A stretch of 12,107 nt of DNA from Xanthobacteraceae bacterium (GCA_030037185.1 JASHRR010000372.1:1-12107); one strand, 5' to 3'; positions 1 through 8,114 are shown, counted from the stretch's first letter. The notes: generated by a model not told the origin, from the letters alone. Numbers and translations: made by a program.

Positions 1-337
1 TGCGCAAATGCCATCGCACGAAATTGCTCCGTGCAACGAAATTTACGCACCCGAAGATCGCCATCATACTTCGCAACCAAACGCCCAAAACTGGTCCACG
101 GAACAAAATCCATGACCTGCGGAAACAGCGTTCGGCCAAAGTTCACGGTGGCGCTCCCGATCGGAAAAATCGAGAAAATTACCACCGATTCGTCAAACGG
201 CGTTCAAATCGACACCAAATGAAATCATGAAATCAGCATCAACTTGTTGAATAACAATGGCAATTCCGGATATGATCCTCGCTTAACCGGAAACTCGCCG
301 GTGCGGGCATCACGATGACCAAGAACCTCTGCCCCGG
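1..337. other. AT-rich stretch without a recognised gene
   Basis: This stretch is clearly richer in A and T than the rest of the window, most strongly at about 165-290. Short open frames on the plus strand (for example 24-230) have lysine- and arginine-rich translations with no recognisable domain and no convincing ribosome binding site, so I do not call them genes. It lies downstream of the decayed GST gene, which reads leftwards. The base composition would suit a regulatory intergenic region belonging to a gene beyond the left edge, or transferred DNA; the sequence does not decide between these. A promoter-like pair (247-276) and a weak 5-bp hairpin (286-302, ACCGG/CCGGT) are all I see in it. 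Confidence 0.5.
247..276 (+). promoter_or_regulatory. Possible sigma-70-type promoter
   Basis: TTGAAT (247-252) and TATGAT (271-276) are separated by 18 bases, close to the housekeeping consensus. It points rightwards, but no plus-strand gene follows until 935, and the DNA in between is the antisense of the GST remnant. In AT-rich DNA such pairs occur by chance, so this is a weak call. Confidence 0.22.
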
Positions 338-700
338 TCACCCTGGATAGCCAAGCGCTTTGCGCGCAAACCCGTCACACGCGGCGAGCAACCGATCACG
401 CCAAACCCAGACCGGATCGTCTTTGCGCAGCAACGGAAAAGGGCTGATGCACCGCGCCCATTGGAAACATCCGAACACCGCATAATCCCCGTAGGCGGGC
501 GCTCACCGCCGAAATAGGGCTGCGCCGCTAGAACGGCGCGAACTGGCTCCAAGGTCTTGCGGAACGTCAATACATCCGTCTCGCGATTGACGCTGACCGC
601 CTCCAGCGTCGCGCCTAAACGCTTCTCTCGCGTCTCGCGGAAGTATGCGCGATCCTTCTCCTGGGCCGTAAGTCGCTGTTCCTGTCGTCTCATATCGGCG
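338..700 (-). pseudogene. Decayed glutathione S-transferase family gene (C-terminal domain, frameshifted)
   Basis: Reading leftwards, the frame that is open from 825 gives EKDRAYFRETREKRLGATLE at 660-601 and then reaches AQPYFGGERP ending at 496. That matches the alpha-helical C-terminal domain of rhizobial GST-like proteins. After the ERP codons this frame turns into low-quality sequence. Moving to the neighbouring frame near 491-500 restores the family pattern: YGDYAVFGCFQWARC, then a DDPVWVWRDRLL segment, ending at a TGA at 338-340. One base therefore seems to be missing at the GCCCGCCTAC junction. The N-terminal thioredoxin-like domain, which binds glutathione, is not recognisable upstream (700-934) in any minus frame, so the gene is probably truncated as well as frameshifted. 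A sequencing or assembly error could explain the shift but not the missing N-terminus. The family assignment is from remembered sequence patterns. Confidence 0.72.
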
Positions 701-934
701 GTATCGTGGGCTGGCCCGTGCCGGAGGTATGCGACCTCATCGAGCACGCGAGCGACCGGCAATTCGTCTATCGTGATATGGGATAACCGCCACACCATAG
801 ATCGCGCACGGCGTTGCCGGGACACCGGCGAGGTGCGCGAAGCGCCGCACCACGATCGAAGGCGATCGATCGACGACGGCGCAGATGGCCGTGGCGTGAA
901 CGATTGTAGGATGGCTTGAGCGCAAAGGGGCCTA

Positions 935-1912
935 ATGAAACTTCCCCGCCGTCGCTTCCTTAAGCTCGCATGCGTCGCTGCCGCCGCCTCGGCCCTGCCG
1001 CGGCCCGCGCTGGCGCTCGACTATCCGGTTCGGCCGGTGCGCTTCGTGGTCGGCTTTCCGCCCGGCGGCCAGCAGGACATCATGGCGCGGTTAATAGGCC
1101 AGTGGCTGTCGGAGCGGCTCGGACAGCAGTTTCTGGTGGAGAACCGCTCAGGCGCGGGGGGCAACATCGCGGCCGAGGCGGTGATCAATTCGCCGCCGGA
1201 TGGCTACACCATGCTGCTGGTGGGCTCGCCAAACGCCATCAACGCCACCCTCTATGACAAGCTCAATTTCGTATTTCTGCGCGACATCGCGCCCGTCGCA
1301 AGCTTCGCGCGCACGCCTCTCGTCATCGAGGTGCATCCTTCGGTTCCGGCCAAGACCATTCCGCAATTCATCGCCTATGCGAAGGCCAATCCCGGCAAAA
1401 TCAACTACGCGTCCGCCGGCATCGGCACGCCGCAACACGTTTCCGCCGAGCTGCTGAAGATAATGACCGGCATCGACATCGTGCACGTGCCCTATCGCGG
1501 CTCGGCGCCAGCGCTGGTCGATCTGCTGGCCGGCCAGGTGCAGGTGATGATCGATCCGCTGCCGGCCTCGATCGAGTTCGTGCGCAGCGGCAGGCTGCGG
1601 CCTCTGGCTGTCACGTCAGCGGCGCGCTGGCCTGCACTGCCCGACGTGCCGACCGCGGCGGAATTCATTCCAGGGTATCTGGCTGAATCCTGGTACGGCG
1701 CCGGCCTGTCGCGCAACACGTCGCCCGAAATTGTCGATAAGCTCAATCGCGAGATCAATGCCGGCCTCGCAGACGCCAGGATTGCCGCCCGCATCGTCGA
1801 GCTTGGCGCCACGGTACAATCCGGCTCGCCTGCCGATTTTGGCCGCATGATCGCAGAAGAAACCGAGAAGTGGGGCAAGGTGGTCAGGGCCTCTGGCGCA
1901 AAGGCGCAGTAG
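935..1912 (+). CDS. Bug/TctC-family tripartite tricarboxylate transporter substrate-binding protein
   Basis: This is a periplasmic solute-binding protein of 325 residues, the usual length for the Bug (Bordetella uptake gene) family, which captures carboxylates and other small organic anions. The leader MKLPRRRFLKLACVAAAASA carries a twin-arginine-like RRRFLK motif followed by an Ala-rich hydrophobic stretch and a likely AxA cleavage near residue 28, so Tat export is plausible. Family hallmarks visible in order are YPVRPVRFVVGFPPGG near residues 30-45, the ENRSGAGGNIAAEAV segment, the SPPDGYTMLL segment, VPYRGSAPALVDLLAGQV, and LPDVPTAAE. A good ribosome binding site (AAAGGGG, 924-930) precedes the ATG. 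No TctA/TctB membrane partners are next to it, so it is an orphan receptor, which is common in this family. The ligand cannot be read from the sequence. It converges on lpdA with a 132-bp gap in which I see no strong terminator. Confidence 0.9.
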   Translation: MKLPRRRFLKLACVAAAASALPRPALALDYPVRPVRFVVGFPPGGQQDIMARLIGQWLSERLGQQFLVENRSGAGGNIAAEAVINSPPDGYTMLLVGSPNAINATLYDKLNFVFLRDIAPVASFARTPLVIEVHPSVPAKTIPQFIAYAKANPGKINYASAGIGTPQHVSAELLKIMTGIDIVHVPYRGSAPALVDLLAGQVQVMIDPLPASIEFVRSGRLRPLAVTSAARWPALPDVPTAAEFIPGYLAESWYGAGLSRNTSPEIVDKLNREINAGLADARIAARIVELGATVQSGSPADFGRMIAEETEKWGKVVRASGAKAQ

Positions 1913-2044
1913 TAATCGATCGAATTACCGATTTATGCTGCAGGCGCCTGGCAATCGCCGCGACGGGAGGGTGGTTACGCTCACGACACGCTGCGTCTTC
2001 GGTCGCGTCGGCGACAGTCACCGGTGGGTCGGCGCCAATATGCG

Positions 2045-3463
2045 CTACATGTTCAACACCCGCCCGTAAGCGTCGAGCACGGCCTCTCCCATCATCTCCG
2101 ACAGCGTCGGATGGGGAAAGACCGTGTGCATCAGCTCTTCCTCGGTGGTCTCCAGGTTCATCGCCACCACATAGCCCTGGATCAGCTCCGTGACCTCGGC
2201 TCCGATCATGTGGGCGCCGACGAGCTGGCCGGTCGCCTTGTCGAAAATCACCTTCACGAGCCCTTGGTCCTCGCCAAGCGCAATCGCCTTGCCATTGCCG
2301 AGGAACGGGAAACGGCCGACGCGGATGTCGAGCTTCTTGTCTTTTGCCGCGGCTTCGGTGAGGCCGACCGATGCGATTTGCGGCGCACAATAGGTGCAGC
2401 CTGGAATCTTCAGCCTGTCCAAAGGGTGAGGCTTGAGGCCCTTGATGGCCTCGACGCAGACGACACCTTCATGCTCGGCTTTGTGGGCCAGCATCGGCGG
2501 ACCCGCAACGTCGCCAATCGCATAAATGCCGGGAGCATTGGTGCGGCCATAGCCGTCGATCGCGATGGTGCCGCGGTCGATCTTGACGCCGAGCCTCTCG
2601 AGGCCGAGGTTTTCCACATTGCCGGTGACGCCGACCGCCGAAATGACGCGATCGACGGTGAGGGTTTGCGTGCCGCCTTTGCCGTCGTCGATGGCGGCGG
2701 TGACACTGTCGGCTTGTTTGTCGAGGCGCCTCACGGTAGCGTCGGTGAAGATCTTGATGCCTTGCTTCTCGAACGCCTTGCGGGCGAGGCCGGCAATCTC
2801 GGCATCCTCCACGGGCAAGATTTGCGGCAGGACCTCGACCACCGTCACGTCGGCGCCGAATGCGCGATAGAACGATGCGAACTCGATGCCGATCGCGCCG
2901 GAGCCTACCACCAGCAGCGACTTGGGCATGCGCTCGGGAACCATGGCTTCGAAATAAGTCCACACCAGCTTGCGGTCAGGCTCGAGGCCCGGCAGCACCC
3001 GCGGGCGCGCTCCGGTGGCGATGATGATGTGCTTTGCCTCATAAGCGCCGGGCCCCAGCGCACCTTTGGGAGCTTCAGAACTCGCGTTCGTGACAGTGAT
3101 TTTGCCAGGCGCGTCGATTACGGCTTCGCCCCAGATTACCGGCACCTTGTTCTTCTTCATCAGGAAGCCAACGCCGTCATTGAGACGTTTGGAAACATTG
3201 CGCGAGCGTTTGACAACGGCGGCGGCGTCATAGGACACCTGCTCGGCGGCGAGCCCGTAGTCCTTGGCGCGGTGCATATAGTGGAAGATTTCCGCCGAGC
3301 GCAGCAGCGCCTTGGTGGGGATGCAGCCCCAGTTGAGACAGACCCCGCCCAGATAGGCGCGCTCAATGATCGCGGTCTTGAAGCCCAGCTGCGCTGCCCG
3401 AATCGCCGTCACGTAGCCGCCCGGCCCCGAGCCGATGATGATGATGTCGAAGGATTCCGCCAC
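2045..3463 (-). CDS. lpdA: Dihydrolipoyl dehydrogenase (E3 of pyruvate dehydrogenase)
   Basis: This flavoprotein reoxidises dihydrolipoyl groups on E2 and passes the electrons to NAD+. The N-terminal FAD-binding motif GSGPGGYVTAIRAAQLG is followed by the redox disulfide GGVCLNWGCIPTKALL (Cys42 and Cys47 from the start chosen here). An NAD-binding motif VVGSGAIGIEFAS lies near residues 185-197. The YAIGDVAGPPMLAHKAEHEG segment is the second FAD contact. The C-terminal dimerisation domain has the active-site pair in HPTLSE (His451, Glu456). I chose the GTG at 3463 because GGAGAT sits 7-8 bases upstream. An in-frame ATG at 3490 would add nine residues but lacks a clear ribosome binding site. The protein is 472 residues, normal for the family. 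It is the last gene of the pdh cluster, separated from E2 by about 450 bp, so it may have its own promoter. Confidence 0.95.
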   Translation of the reverse strand: MAESFDIIIIGSGPGGYVTAIRAAQLGFKTAIIERAYLGGVCLNWGCIPTKALLRSAEIFHYMHRAKDYGLAAEQVSYDAAAVVKRSRNVSKRLNDGVGFLMKKNKVPVIWGEAVIDAPGKITVTNASSEAPKGALGPGAYEAKHIIIATGARPRVLPGLEPDRKLVWTYFEAMVPERMPKSLLVVGSGAIGIEFASFYRAFGADVTVVEVLPQILPVEDAEIAGLARKAFEKQGIKIFTDATVRRLDKQADSVTAAIDDGKGGTQTLTVDRVISAVGVTGNVENLGLERLGVKIDRGTIAIDGYGRTNAPGIYAIGDVAGPPMLAHKAEHEGVVCVEAIKGLKPHPLDRLKIPGCTYCAPQIASVGLTEAAAKDKKLDIRVGRFPFLGNGKAIALGEDQGLVKVIFDKATGQLVGAHMIGAEVTELIQGYVVAMNLETTEEELMHTVFPHPTLSEMMGEAVLDAYGRVLNM

Positions 3464-3912
3464 TCTGATCTCCGTTGAACTTTGGCGCATGGTGGAATGC
3501 CGTCACCACCCCTGCGGCGTTTGGCACGTTTGCCGGCCAGACTGGTCATCGCAATACCATCGCAGCCCGACCGGCAATTTAGTATCCGCGCCCGGCGCTT
3601 ACCAGATCAGCCAGGGCGGTCATGGCTTGGCGGCGGACAGCTCGTGCGGGAATGCGCGGCAGCTGCGCCGCCACAGCTTGGGTTCCGCTCGAGCTTCGGC
3701 GCTGCCGGCCGCCTCGGCGCGCGTCTTGATTCGCGAATGTCGGTTTGGGGCGCCAGGACGTCAGCCGATACCGGGCTGACAGAGCGCCTGCTCACTGTGC
3801 CAATCGAGGGTTCGGCAAACGAAACCGTTGGAAAATCGGCGGGAGACGTCGGCTGGCCCAGCCAGGCCAGCCTCCTCCGTCGGACCGTACAGCATATAGG
3901 ACACCGGAGAGC
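3464..3912. other. Long gap between E2 and E3 genes, no recognised gene
   Basis: This is about 450 bp within an otherwise compact set of genes. Open frames exist on both strands (plus 3482-3946, minus 3607-3795), but their translations are Arg/Pro/Ala/Ser-rich, show no domain, and are typical of high-GC noncoding DNA. I looked in the minus frames for a remnant of an SGNH/GDSL hydrolase, which I recall between these genes in some relatives, and found nothing convincing. A hairpin at 3851-3872 is the only clear structure. Confidence 0.5.
3851..3872 (-). terminator. Hairpin 40 bp downstream of the E2 gene, possible terminator
   Basis: GGCTGGC (3851-3857) and GCCAGCC (3866-3872) form a perfect 7-bp stem with an 8-base loop, just past the end of the E2 coding region. 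No run of T follows on the minus strand, so it is not a classical intrinsic terminator. It might stabilise the upstream mRNA end or partly separate lpdA expression from pdhABC. Confidence 0.3.
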
Positions 3913-5283
3913 TTATACCAGCATCGCAGTCGGGCTCTCGACATAAGTCTTGAACGCCCTCATCAACTCCGCGCCGAGGGCGCCGTCGACGGCGCGGTGG
4001 TCCGTCGACAGCGTCACTGTCATCTGTGTGGCAACAGCGAGTTGGCCGTCGCGAACCACGGCGCGCTCAACGCCGGCGCCGACCGCCAGGATCGTGGCGT
4101 GGGGCGGGTTGATGACGGCGGCGAACTCTTCGACACCGTACATGCCGAGATTCGAGACCGCCGACGAGCCGCCCTGGTATTCCTCAGGCTTGAGCCTGCG
4201 CGTGCGGGCGCGAGCGGCGTAGTCCTTCATCTCGGTGGCGATGACCCTCAGCGATTTGGTTTCGGCCTTGCGCACCACAGGCGTTATCAGACCGCCTGGG
4301 ATTGCGACAGCAACGCCGATATCGGCGTGCTTATGCTTGAGCATGCCGGTCTCGGTCCAGGTGACGTTGGCCTCCGGAACCTTGATGAGCGCCAGCGCCA
4401 ATGCCTTGATTACGAAGTCGTTGACGGAAAGCTTCCACACCGGCTTGCCGTCCGGGCCCTTCGGCGCCGTCACGTTGATGTCCTCACGCGCCGAAAGCAG
4501 CTTGTCGAGTGTACATGAGATGGTGAGATAGAAATGCGGGATGGTTTGCTTCGCCAGTACGAGGCGCTGGGCGATGATCTTGCGGATGTTGTCGTGGGGA
4601 ACGACTTCGTAGGAGCCGGGCTCGAACAGCGCACGGATGTTATCGTCTGACGGCACCTGCGCGGGTGCAATGACAGGGGCCGCGGCCGGGGCGGTCGTAC
4701 GCAACGGCGTACCGCCCGCTTTCGCGGCTTCTATGTCATGCGCGATGATGCGCCCGCGCGGCCCAGTGCCGGCAATGCGGGCGATATCGAGGCCTGCCGC
4801 CTTGGCAAGACGGCGGGCGAGCGGAGAGGCGAAGATGCGGCCCTGGCCGTTAGCGGCAGGGACCGGCGCGGCCTGTCCCGCCTTCGGGAGCGGGGAGGGA
4901 CGGGGAGGAGGCGGCGATGGCTGTGGCGGTGCTGCAGCCGGTTTCGCCGCCGCTGCCGGCGGGCCTGAGGCACCCGGCTGTGCCACAGGAGCACCTGGCT
5001 GTGCCACAGGAGCTCCCGCCGCGGCCGCTTTCACATCCTCTCCCTCCGCCGCCATCACCGCAATGGGCGCGTTGACGGCAACGTCCGCAGTGCCTTCGGG
5101 CACGAGAATTTTCGCCAGCACGCCTTCATCGACGGCCTCATACTCCATGGTGGCCTTGTCGGTCTCAATTTCTGCGAGGACGTCGCCCGCCCTGACCTCG
5201 TCGCCCTCCTTCTTGAGCCACTTGGCGAGGTTTCCCTTCTCCATGGTGGGAGAAAGCGCGGGCATCAGAATGTTGATTGGCAT
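3913..5283 (-). CDS. pdhC: Dihydrolipoyllysine-residue acetyltransferase (E2 of pyruvate dehydrogenase)
   Basis: E2 forms the core of the pyruvate dehydrogenase complex and moves the acetyl group from its lipoyl arm to CoA. Domains in order: one lipoyl domain (residues 1-80, lipoylated Lys43 in ETDKATM); a long Ala/Pro linker (about 85-145) with a tandem GAPVAQP repeat; a peripheral-subunit-binding domain (about 148-188, [17 protein letters not shown] and GTGPRGRI) that docks E1/E3; a second linker; and the acyltransferase domain (about 220-456) with the catalytic DHRAVDGA motif (His429, Asp433). At 456 residues it has the usual size for single-lipoyl E2 enzymes. The ATG is preceded by AAAGGCG. 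It lies 69 bp after pdhB and is surely cotranscribed with it. The E1-alpha/E1-beta neighbours identify it as the pyruvate rather than the 2-oxoglutarate enzyme. Confidence 0.95.
   Translation of the reverse strand: MPINILMPALSPTMEKGNLAKWLKKEGDEVRAGDVLAEIETDKATMEYEAVDEGVLAKILVPEGTADVAVNAPIAVMAAEGEDVKAAAAGAPVAQPGAPVAQPGASGPPAAAAKPAAAPPQPSPPPPRPSPLPKAGQAAPVPAANGQGRIFASPLARRLAKAAGLDIARIAGTGPRGRIIAHDIEAAKAGGTPLRTTAPAAAPVIAPAQVPSDDNIRALFEPGSYEVVPHDNIRKIIAQRLVLAKQTIPHFYLTISCTLDKLLSAREDINVTAPKGPDGKPVWKLSVNDFVIKALALALIKVPEANVTWTETGMLKHKHADIGVAVAIPGGLITPVVRKAETKSLRVIATEMKDYAARARTRRLKPEEYQGGSSAVSNLGMYGVEEFAAVINPPHATILAVGAGVERAVVRDGQLAVATQMTVTLSTDHRAVDGALGAELMRAFKTYVESPTAMLV
4976..5013 (-). repeat. 21-bp tandem duplication in the E2 linker
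   Basis: GGCTGTGCCACAGGAGC occurs at 4976-4992 and again at 4997-5013, a period of 21 bases with near-identical flanks. It encodes two copies of GAPVAQP in the flexible linker after the lipoyl domain, so a change in copy number keeps the reading frame and only alters linker length. Confidence 0.8.
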
Positions 5284-5352
5284 CGATGCGCCTTTAGGGT
5301 TCTGACGGAGCTATGGCGTGGGCGCGAATGTGCCCTAACCGGAGGGCAGGCA

Positions 5353-6813
5353 TCACCGGTAACAGAGCGCCTTCGCGGTCGCGACCACCTCGGCGACCGA
5401 AGGCAGCGCCAGCTTTTCGAGATTCGCCGCATAGGGCATCGGCACGTCCTTGCCCGATACGCGGGCGACTGGGGCGTCAAGATAGTCGAAGGCCTGTTCC
5501 ATCACCCGCGCGGAAACCTCGGCCGCGACGCCCGATTGCTGCCAGCCTTCCTCCACCACCACACAACGCCCGGTCTTTTCGACCGACCGGATGACGGTCT
5601 CAGTATCCATCGGCCGCAGCGTGCGCAGATCGATGATTTCGGCGCTGATGTTCTCTGCTGCGAGCTCGTCTGCCGCCTTGAGGGCGTAAGTCATGCCCAT
5701 CGACCATGCCACGATGGTGACGTGCTCGCCGCCCCGTGCGATCCGCGCTTTGCCGATCGGCACCAGATAGTCCTCGTGCTTCGGCACAGGAAAGGAGTGG
5801 CCGTAGAGAATCTCGTTTTCCAGGAACAGCACGGGATTGGGGTAGCGGACGGCAGATTTCAGCAATCCCTTGGCGTCGGCTGCGGTGAAAGGCGCAACGA
5901 CCGTCAGGCCCGGCACGTGCGAATACCACGCGGAATAATCCTGGCTGTGCTGGGCGGCGACGCGCGCTGCCGGTCCATTGGGGCCGCGGAACACGATCGA
6001 ACAGGCCATCTGGCCACCCGACATGTAGAGCGTCTTGGCGGCCGAGTTGATGATCTGGTCCATCGCCTGCATGGCGAAATTGAAGGTCATGAATTCGACG
6101 ATTGGCTTGAGGCCCGCCATCGCGGTGCCGACGCCAAGCCCGGCAAAACCGTGCTCGGTGATCGGCGTGTCGATCACGCGCGACGGCCCGAACTCCTGCA
6201 GCAGACCCTGGGTGACCTTATAGGCGCCCTGATACTCGGCAACTTCCTCGCCGATCACGAACACGTCGGGATCACGGCGCATCTCCTCCGCCATCGCGTC
6301 CCGCAACGCTTCGCGCACCGTCATGGTGACCATCTCAGCGTCCGCCGGCAGGTCGGTTTCGAGCGCCGCTATTGGCTGCCGCGGTGCCGCAAAGGCCTCT
6401 GCGACCTTGGCCAACGTCGCTGCTAGCCCCACCTTACCGTCCTCCGAAGGCGCAGACGGGTATGTTGAGTTGTCTTGCCCTGCTGCCGGGACAGGGTCGG
6501 GTGGGCGCGCGCCCTCAGCTTTCGGCGATACCGGAGCGGCGAGTGGTCCATTGAGCACCTTCGTGTCTTCGCCATCGGACAGGATCACGGCGATCGGCGT
6601 ATTCACGGCGACGTCGGCGGTGCCCTCGGCAACGAGGATTTGCCCTAACGTCCCTTCGTCCGCCGCCTCCACCTCCATCGTCGCCTTGTCGGTCTCGATC
6701 TCGGCGATGACGTCGCCCGATCTGATGCGATCGCCTACTCCTTTCACCCATTTGGCAAGGTTGCCCTTCTCCATTGTGGGGGACAGTGCAGGCATCAACA
6801 CCTGGATCGGCAT
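5353..6813 (-). CDS. pdhB: Pyruvate dehydrogenase E1 component, beta subunit, with N-terminal lipoyl domain
   Basis: With E1-alpha it decarboxylates pyruvate on thiamine diphosphate and transfers the acetyl unit to lipoate. The protein has 486 residues, far longer than a plain E1-beta (about 330), because residues 1-80 are a complete lipoyl domain (Lys43 in ETDKATM) joined by an Ala/Pro/Ser linker (about 82-155) to the transketolase-like domains. Recognisable E1-beta segments are [55 protein letters not shown] and [18 protein letters not shown], ending with the C-terminal transketolase domain ([17 protein letters not shown]). The first 21 residues match the E2 lipoyl domain except for two substitutions (QV for NI). 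Fused lipoyl-E1-beta proteins are known in Rhizobiales. The start ATG is preceded only by a weak GAG-containing site. It follows pdhA after 248 bp. Confidence 0.95.
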   Translation of the reverse strand: MPIQVLMPALSPTMEKGNLAKWVKGVGDRIRSGDVIAEIETDKATMEVEAADEGTLGQILVAEGTADVAVNTPIAVILSDGEDTKVLNGPLAAPVSPKAEGARPPDPVPAAGQDNSTYPSAPSEDGKVGLAATLAKVAEAFAAPRQPIAALETDLPADAEMVTMTVREALRDAMAEEMRRDPDVFVIGEEVAEYQGAYKVTQGLLQEFGPSRVIDTPITEHGFAGLGVGTAMAGLKPIVEFMTFNFAMQAMDQIINSAAKTLYMSGGQMACSIVFRGPNGPAARVAAQHSQDYSAWYSHVPGLTVVAPFTAADAKGLLKSAVRYPNPVLFLENEILYGHSFPVPKHEDYLVPIGKARIARGGEHVTIVAWSMGMTYALKAADELAAENISAEIIDLRTLRPMDTETVIRSVEKTGRCVVVEEGWQQSGVAAEVSARVMEQAFDYLDAPVARVSGKDVPMPYAANLEKLALPSVAEVVATAKALCYR

Positions 6814-6850
6814 GGCTGTTCTCAGGATCGCCGGAGCGAAGTCCGGTCAT

Positions 6851-6995
6851 GGTTAGCCGCAGTCATGGCCGGCCGTGCCTGCGCCCTCCACGCCTGCCCC
6901 CTGCCTATCCTTTGCCACACGCCGGGGAGGCGGCAAACCAAGACGTCGAGGCTCGCCAAGGCCGGGTCCCGGCCGCGTGGCGCGGCCGGGTGTCT
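6851..6995. repeat. Probable degenerate intergenic palindromic repeat between pdhA and pdhB
   Basis: The gap starts with GTCATGGCCGGCC (6852 on) and contains AAGACGTCGAGGCTCGCC (about 6940-6958) followed by a strong palindrome. These strings resemble the short dispersed intergenic repeats that I remember from Bradyrhizobium and Rhodopseudomonas genomes (motifs of the kind GTCATGGCCGGG and AAGACGTGGATG). The resemblance is from memory and imperfect, so this may be a worn copy or chance. No other copy is visible in this window. Confidence 0.35.
6968..6990 (-). repeat. Perfect 10-bp GC hairpin in the pdhA-pdhB gap
   Basis: CCCGGCCGCG (6968-6977) and CGCGGCCGGG (6981-6990) are perfect inverted copies around a 3-base loop, giving a very stable hairpin in RNA of either strand. 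It stands about 70 bp beyond the pdhA stop. No T-run follows on the minus strand. It could limit read-through or protect the pdhA mRNA 3' end, and so set the ratio of E1-alpha to the rest, or it could simply be part of a repeat. Confidence 0.75.
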
Positions 6996-7061
6996 CTGCG
7001 CGGACAGAACGGCGGAGAGGTGATTTGATGTCATCGGAACACGTTTTCTGAACTCTGCGCC

Positions 7062-8114
7062 TCAGCGCACCACATCGGTCCAGAGCTCGGCCGGATCGGG
7101 CTCCGGCTCATGGGCGGCGAATTCGGCCGCCTCGTTGATGATCTTGCGCACTTCCGCGTCGGTTCGCTTGAGTTCGTCTTCGCTTGCCCGATTGGTCGCG
7201 AGCAAACGTGCGCGCACTTGCTCGATCGGATCGTGCTCGGTGCGGACCTTTTCGACCTCCTCGCGGGTGCGGTATTTTGCCGGGTCCGACATGGAGTGAC
7301 CACGGTAGCGGTAGGTCATCATCTCCAAAATGATGGGACCGTTGCCGTCGCGGCACCATTTCACGGCCCGTTCACCGGCCGCCTTGACGGCGCGCACGTC
7401 CATGCCGTCCACCTGCTCGCCCGGTATGTTGAATGAAAGGCCGCGCCTGGAAAAATCAACCTGGGCGGAAGCGCGGGTCACGGCAGTGCCCATGGCGTAG
7501 CGGTTGTTCTCGATGATGTAGACGACCGGAAGTTTCCACAGCTCGGCCATGTTGAAGCTTTCATACACCTGCCCCTGGTTGGCGGCGCCGTCGCCGAAAT
7601 AGGTCAGACATACGTGGCCGTTCTGACGGTAGCGGTTAGCAAAGGCAATGCCGGTGCCGAGCGACACCTGCGCCGCAACGATGCCGTGGCCGCCATAGAA
7701 ATGCTTCTCGATGCTGAACATGTGCATCGAGCCGCCTTTCCCCTTGGAGTAACCGCTGCGCCGCCCGGTTAGTTCGGCCATGACGCCCTTTGGGTCCATG
7801 CCGCAGGCAAGCATATGGCCATGGTCGCGGTATCCGGTGATGACCTGATCCCCGGGTTTGAGGGCGAGTTGCATCCCCACGACCACCGCTTCCTGGCCGA
7901 TATAGAGGTGGCAGAAGCCGCCGATCAGTCCCATGCCGTACATCTGGCCCGCCCTCTCCTCGAAACGGCGGATCATCAGCATGTCGCGATAGACGCGAAG
8001 CTCGACCTCCTTGCCAAGATCGGGAGGCATGTCCGCAGCGCCATTGCCTGACTGGTCGGCGGCGCTCGTTTGGGATCTCGTGGCGGGGATGGACTTAGCC
8101 TTGGCGAGCACCAT
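7062..8114 (-). CDS. pdhA: Pyruvate dehydrogenase E1 component, alpha subunit
   Basis: This is the thiamine-diphosphate-binding half of the alpha2beta2 E1. It has 350 residues, the usual size for the heteromeric type. After a variable polar N-terminus (residues 1-35) come RRFEERAGQMYGMG, the HLYIGQEAVVVG segment, and the thiamine diphosphate motif starting GDGAANQG (174-181) and ending in ENN (202-204). The RYRGHSMSDP loop (269-278) is the segment that in mitochondrial E1 carries regulatory serines; here it serves substrate and cofactor binding. GAGG lies 7 bases before the ATG. A short overlapping open frame starts 22 bases upstream (8136). It is the first gene of the pdhABC set and follows ftsB after 82 bp. 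Confidence 0.96.
   Translation of the reverse strand: MVLAKAKSIPATRSQTSAADQSGNGAADMPPDLGKEVELRVYRDMLMIRRFEERAGQMYGMGLIGGFCHLYIGQEAVVVGMQLALKPGDQVITGYRDHGHMLACGMDPKGVMAELTGRRSGYSKGKGGSMHMFSIEKHFYGGHGIVAAQVSLGTGIAFANRYRQNGHVCLTYFGDGAANQGQVYESFNMAELWKLPVVYIIENNRYAMGTAVTRASAQVDFSRRGLSFNIPGEQVDGMDVRAVKAAGERAVKWCRDGNGPIILEMMTYRYRGHSMSDPAKYRTREEVEKVRTEHDPIEQVRARLLATNRASEDELKRTDAEVRKIINEAAEFAAHEPEPDPAELWTDVVR

Noticed and set aside
557..919. Plus-strand open frame just before the Bug receptor
   Set aside because: It is antisense to the GST remnant, Ser/Arg-rich and without a recognisable family.
737..925. Minus-strand TTG-started frame as the N-terminal half of the GST gene
   Set aside because: Its translation lacks the thioredoxin-like pattern of GST N-termini, so I did not join it to the pseudogene.
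2024..3478. A 484-codon plus-strand open frame
   Set aside because: It lies opposite lpdA, whose product has every expected motif. The antisense translation is an Arg/Asp/His-rich composition typical of high-GC shadow frames.
3482..3946. Plus-strand open frame in the E2-E3 gap
   Set aside because: It has no ribosome binding site, no domain and an Arg/Ser/Gly-rich composition; it also runs into the antisense of E2.
5536..6426. A 296-codon plus-strand open frame
   Set aside because: It is the antisense of pdhB and has no recognisable domain.
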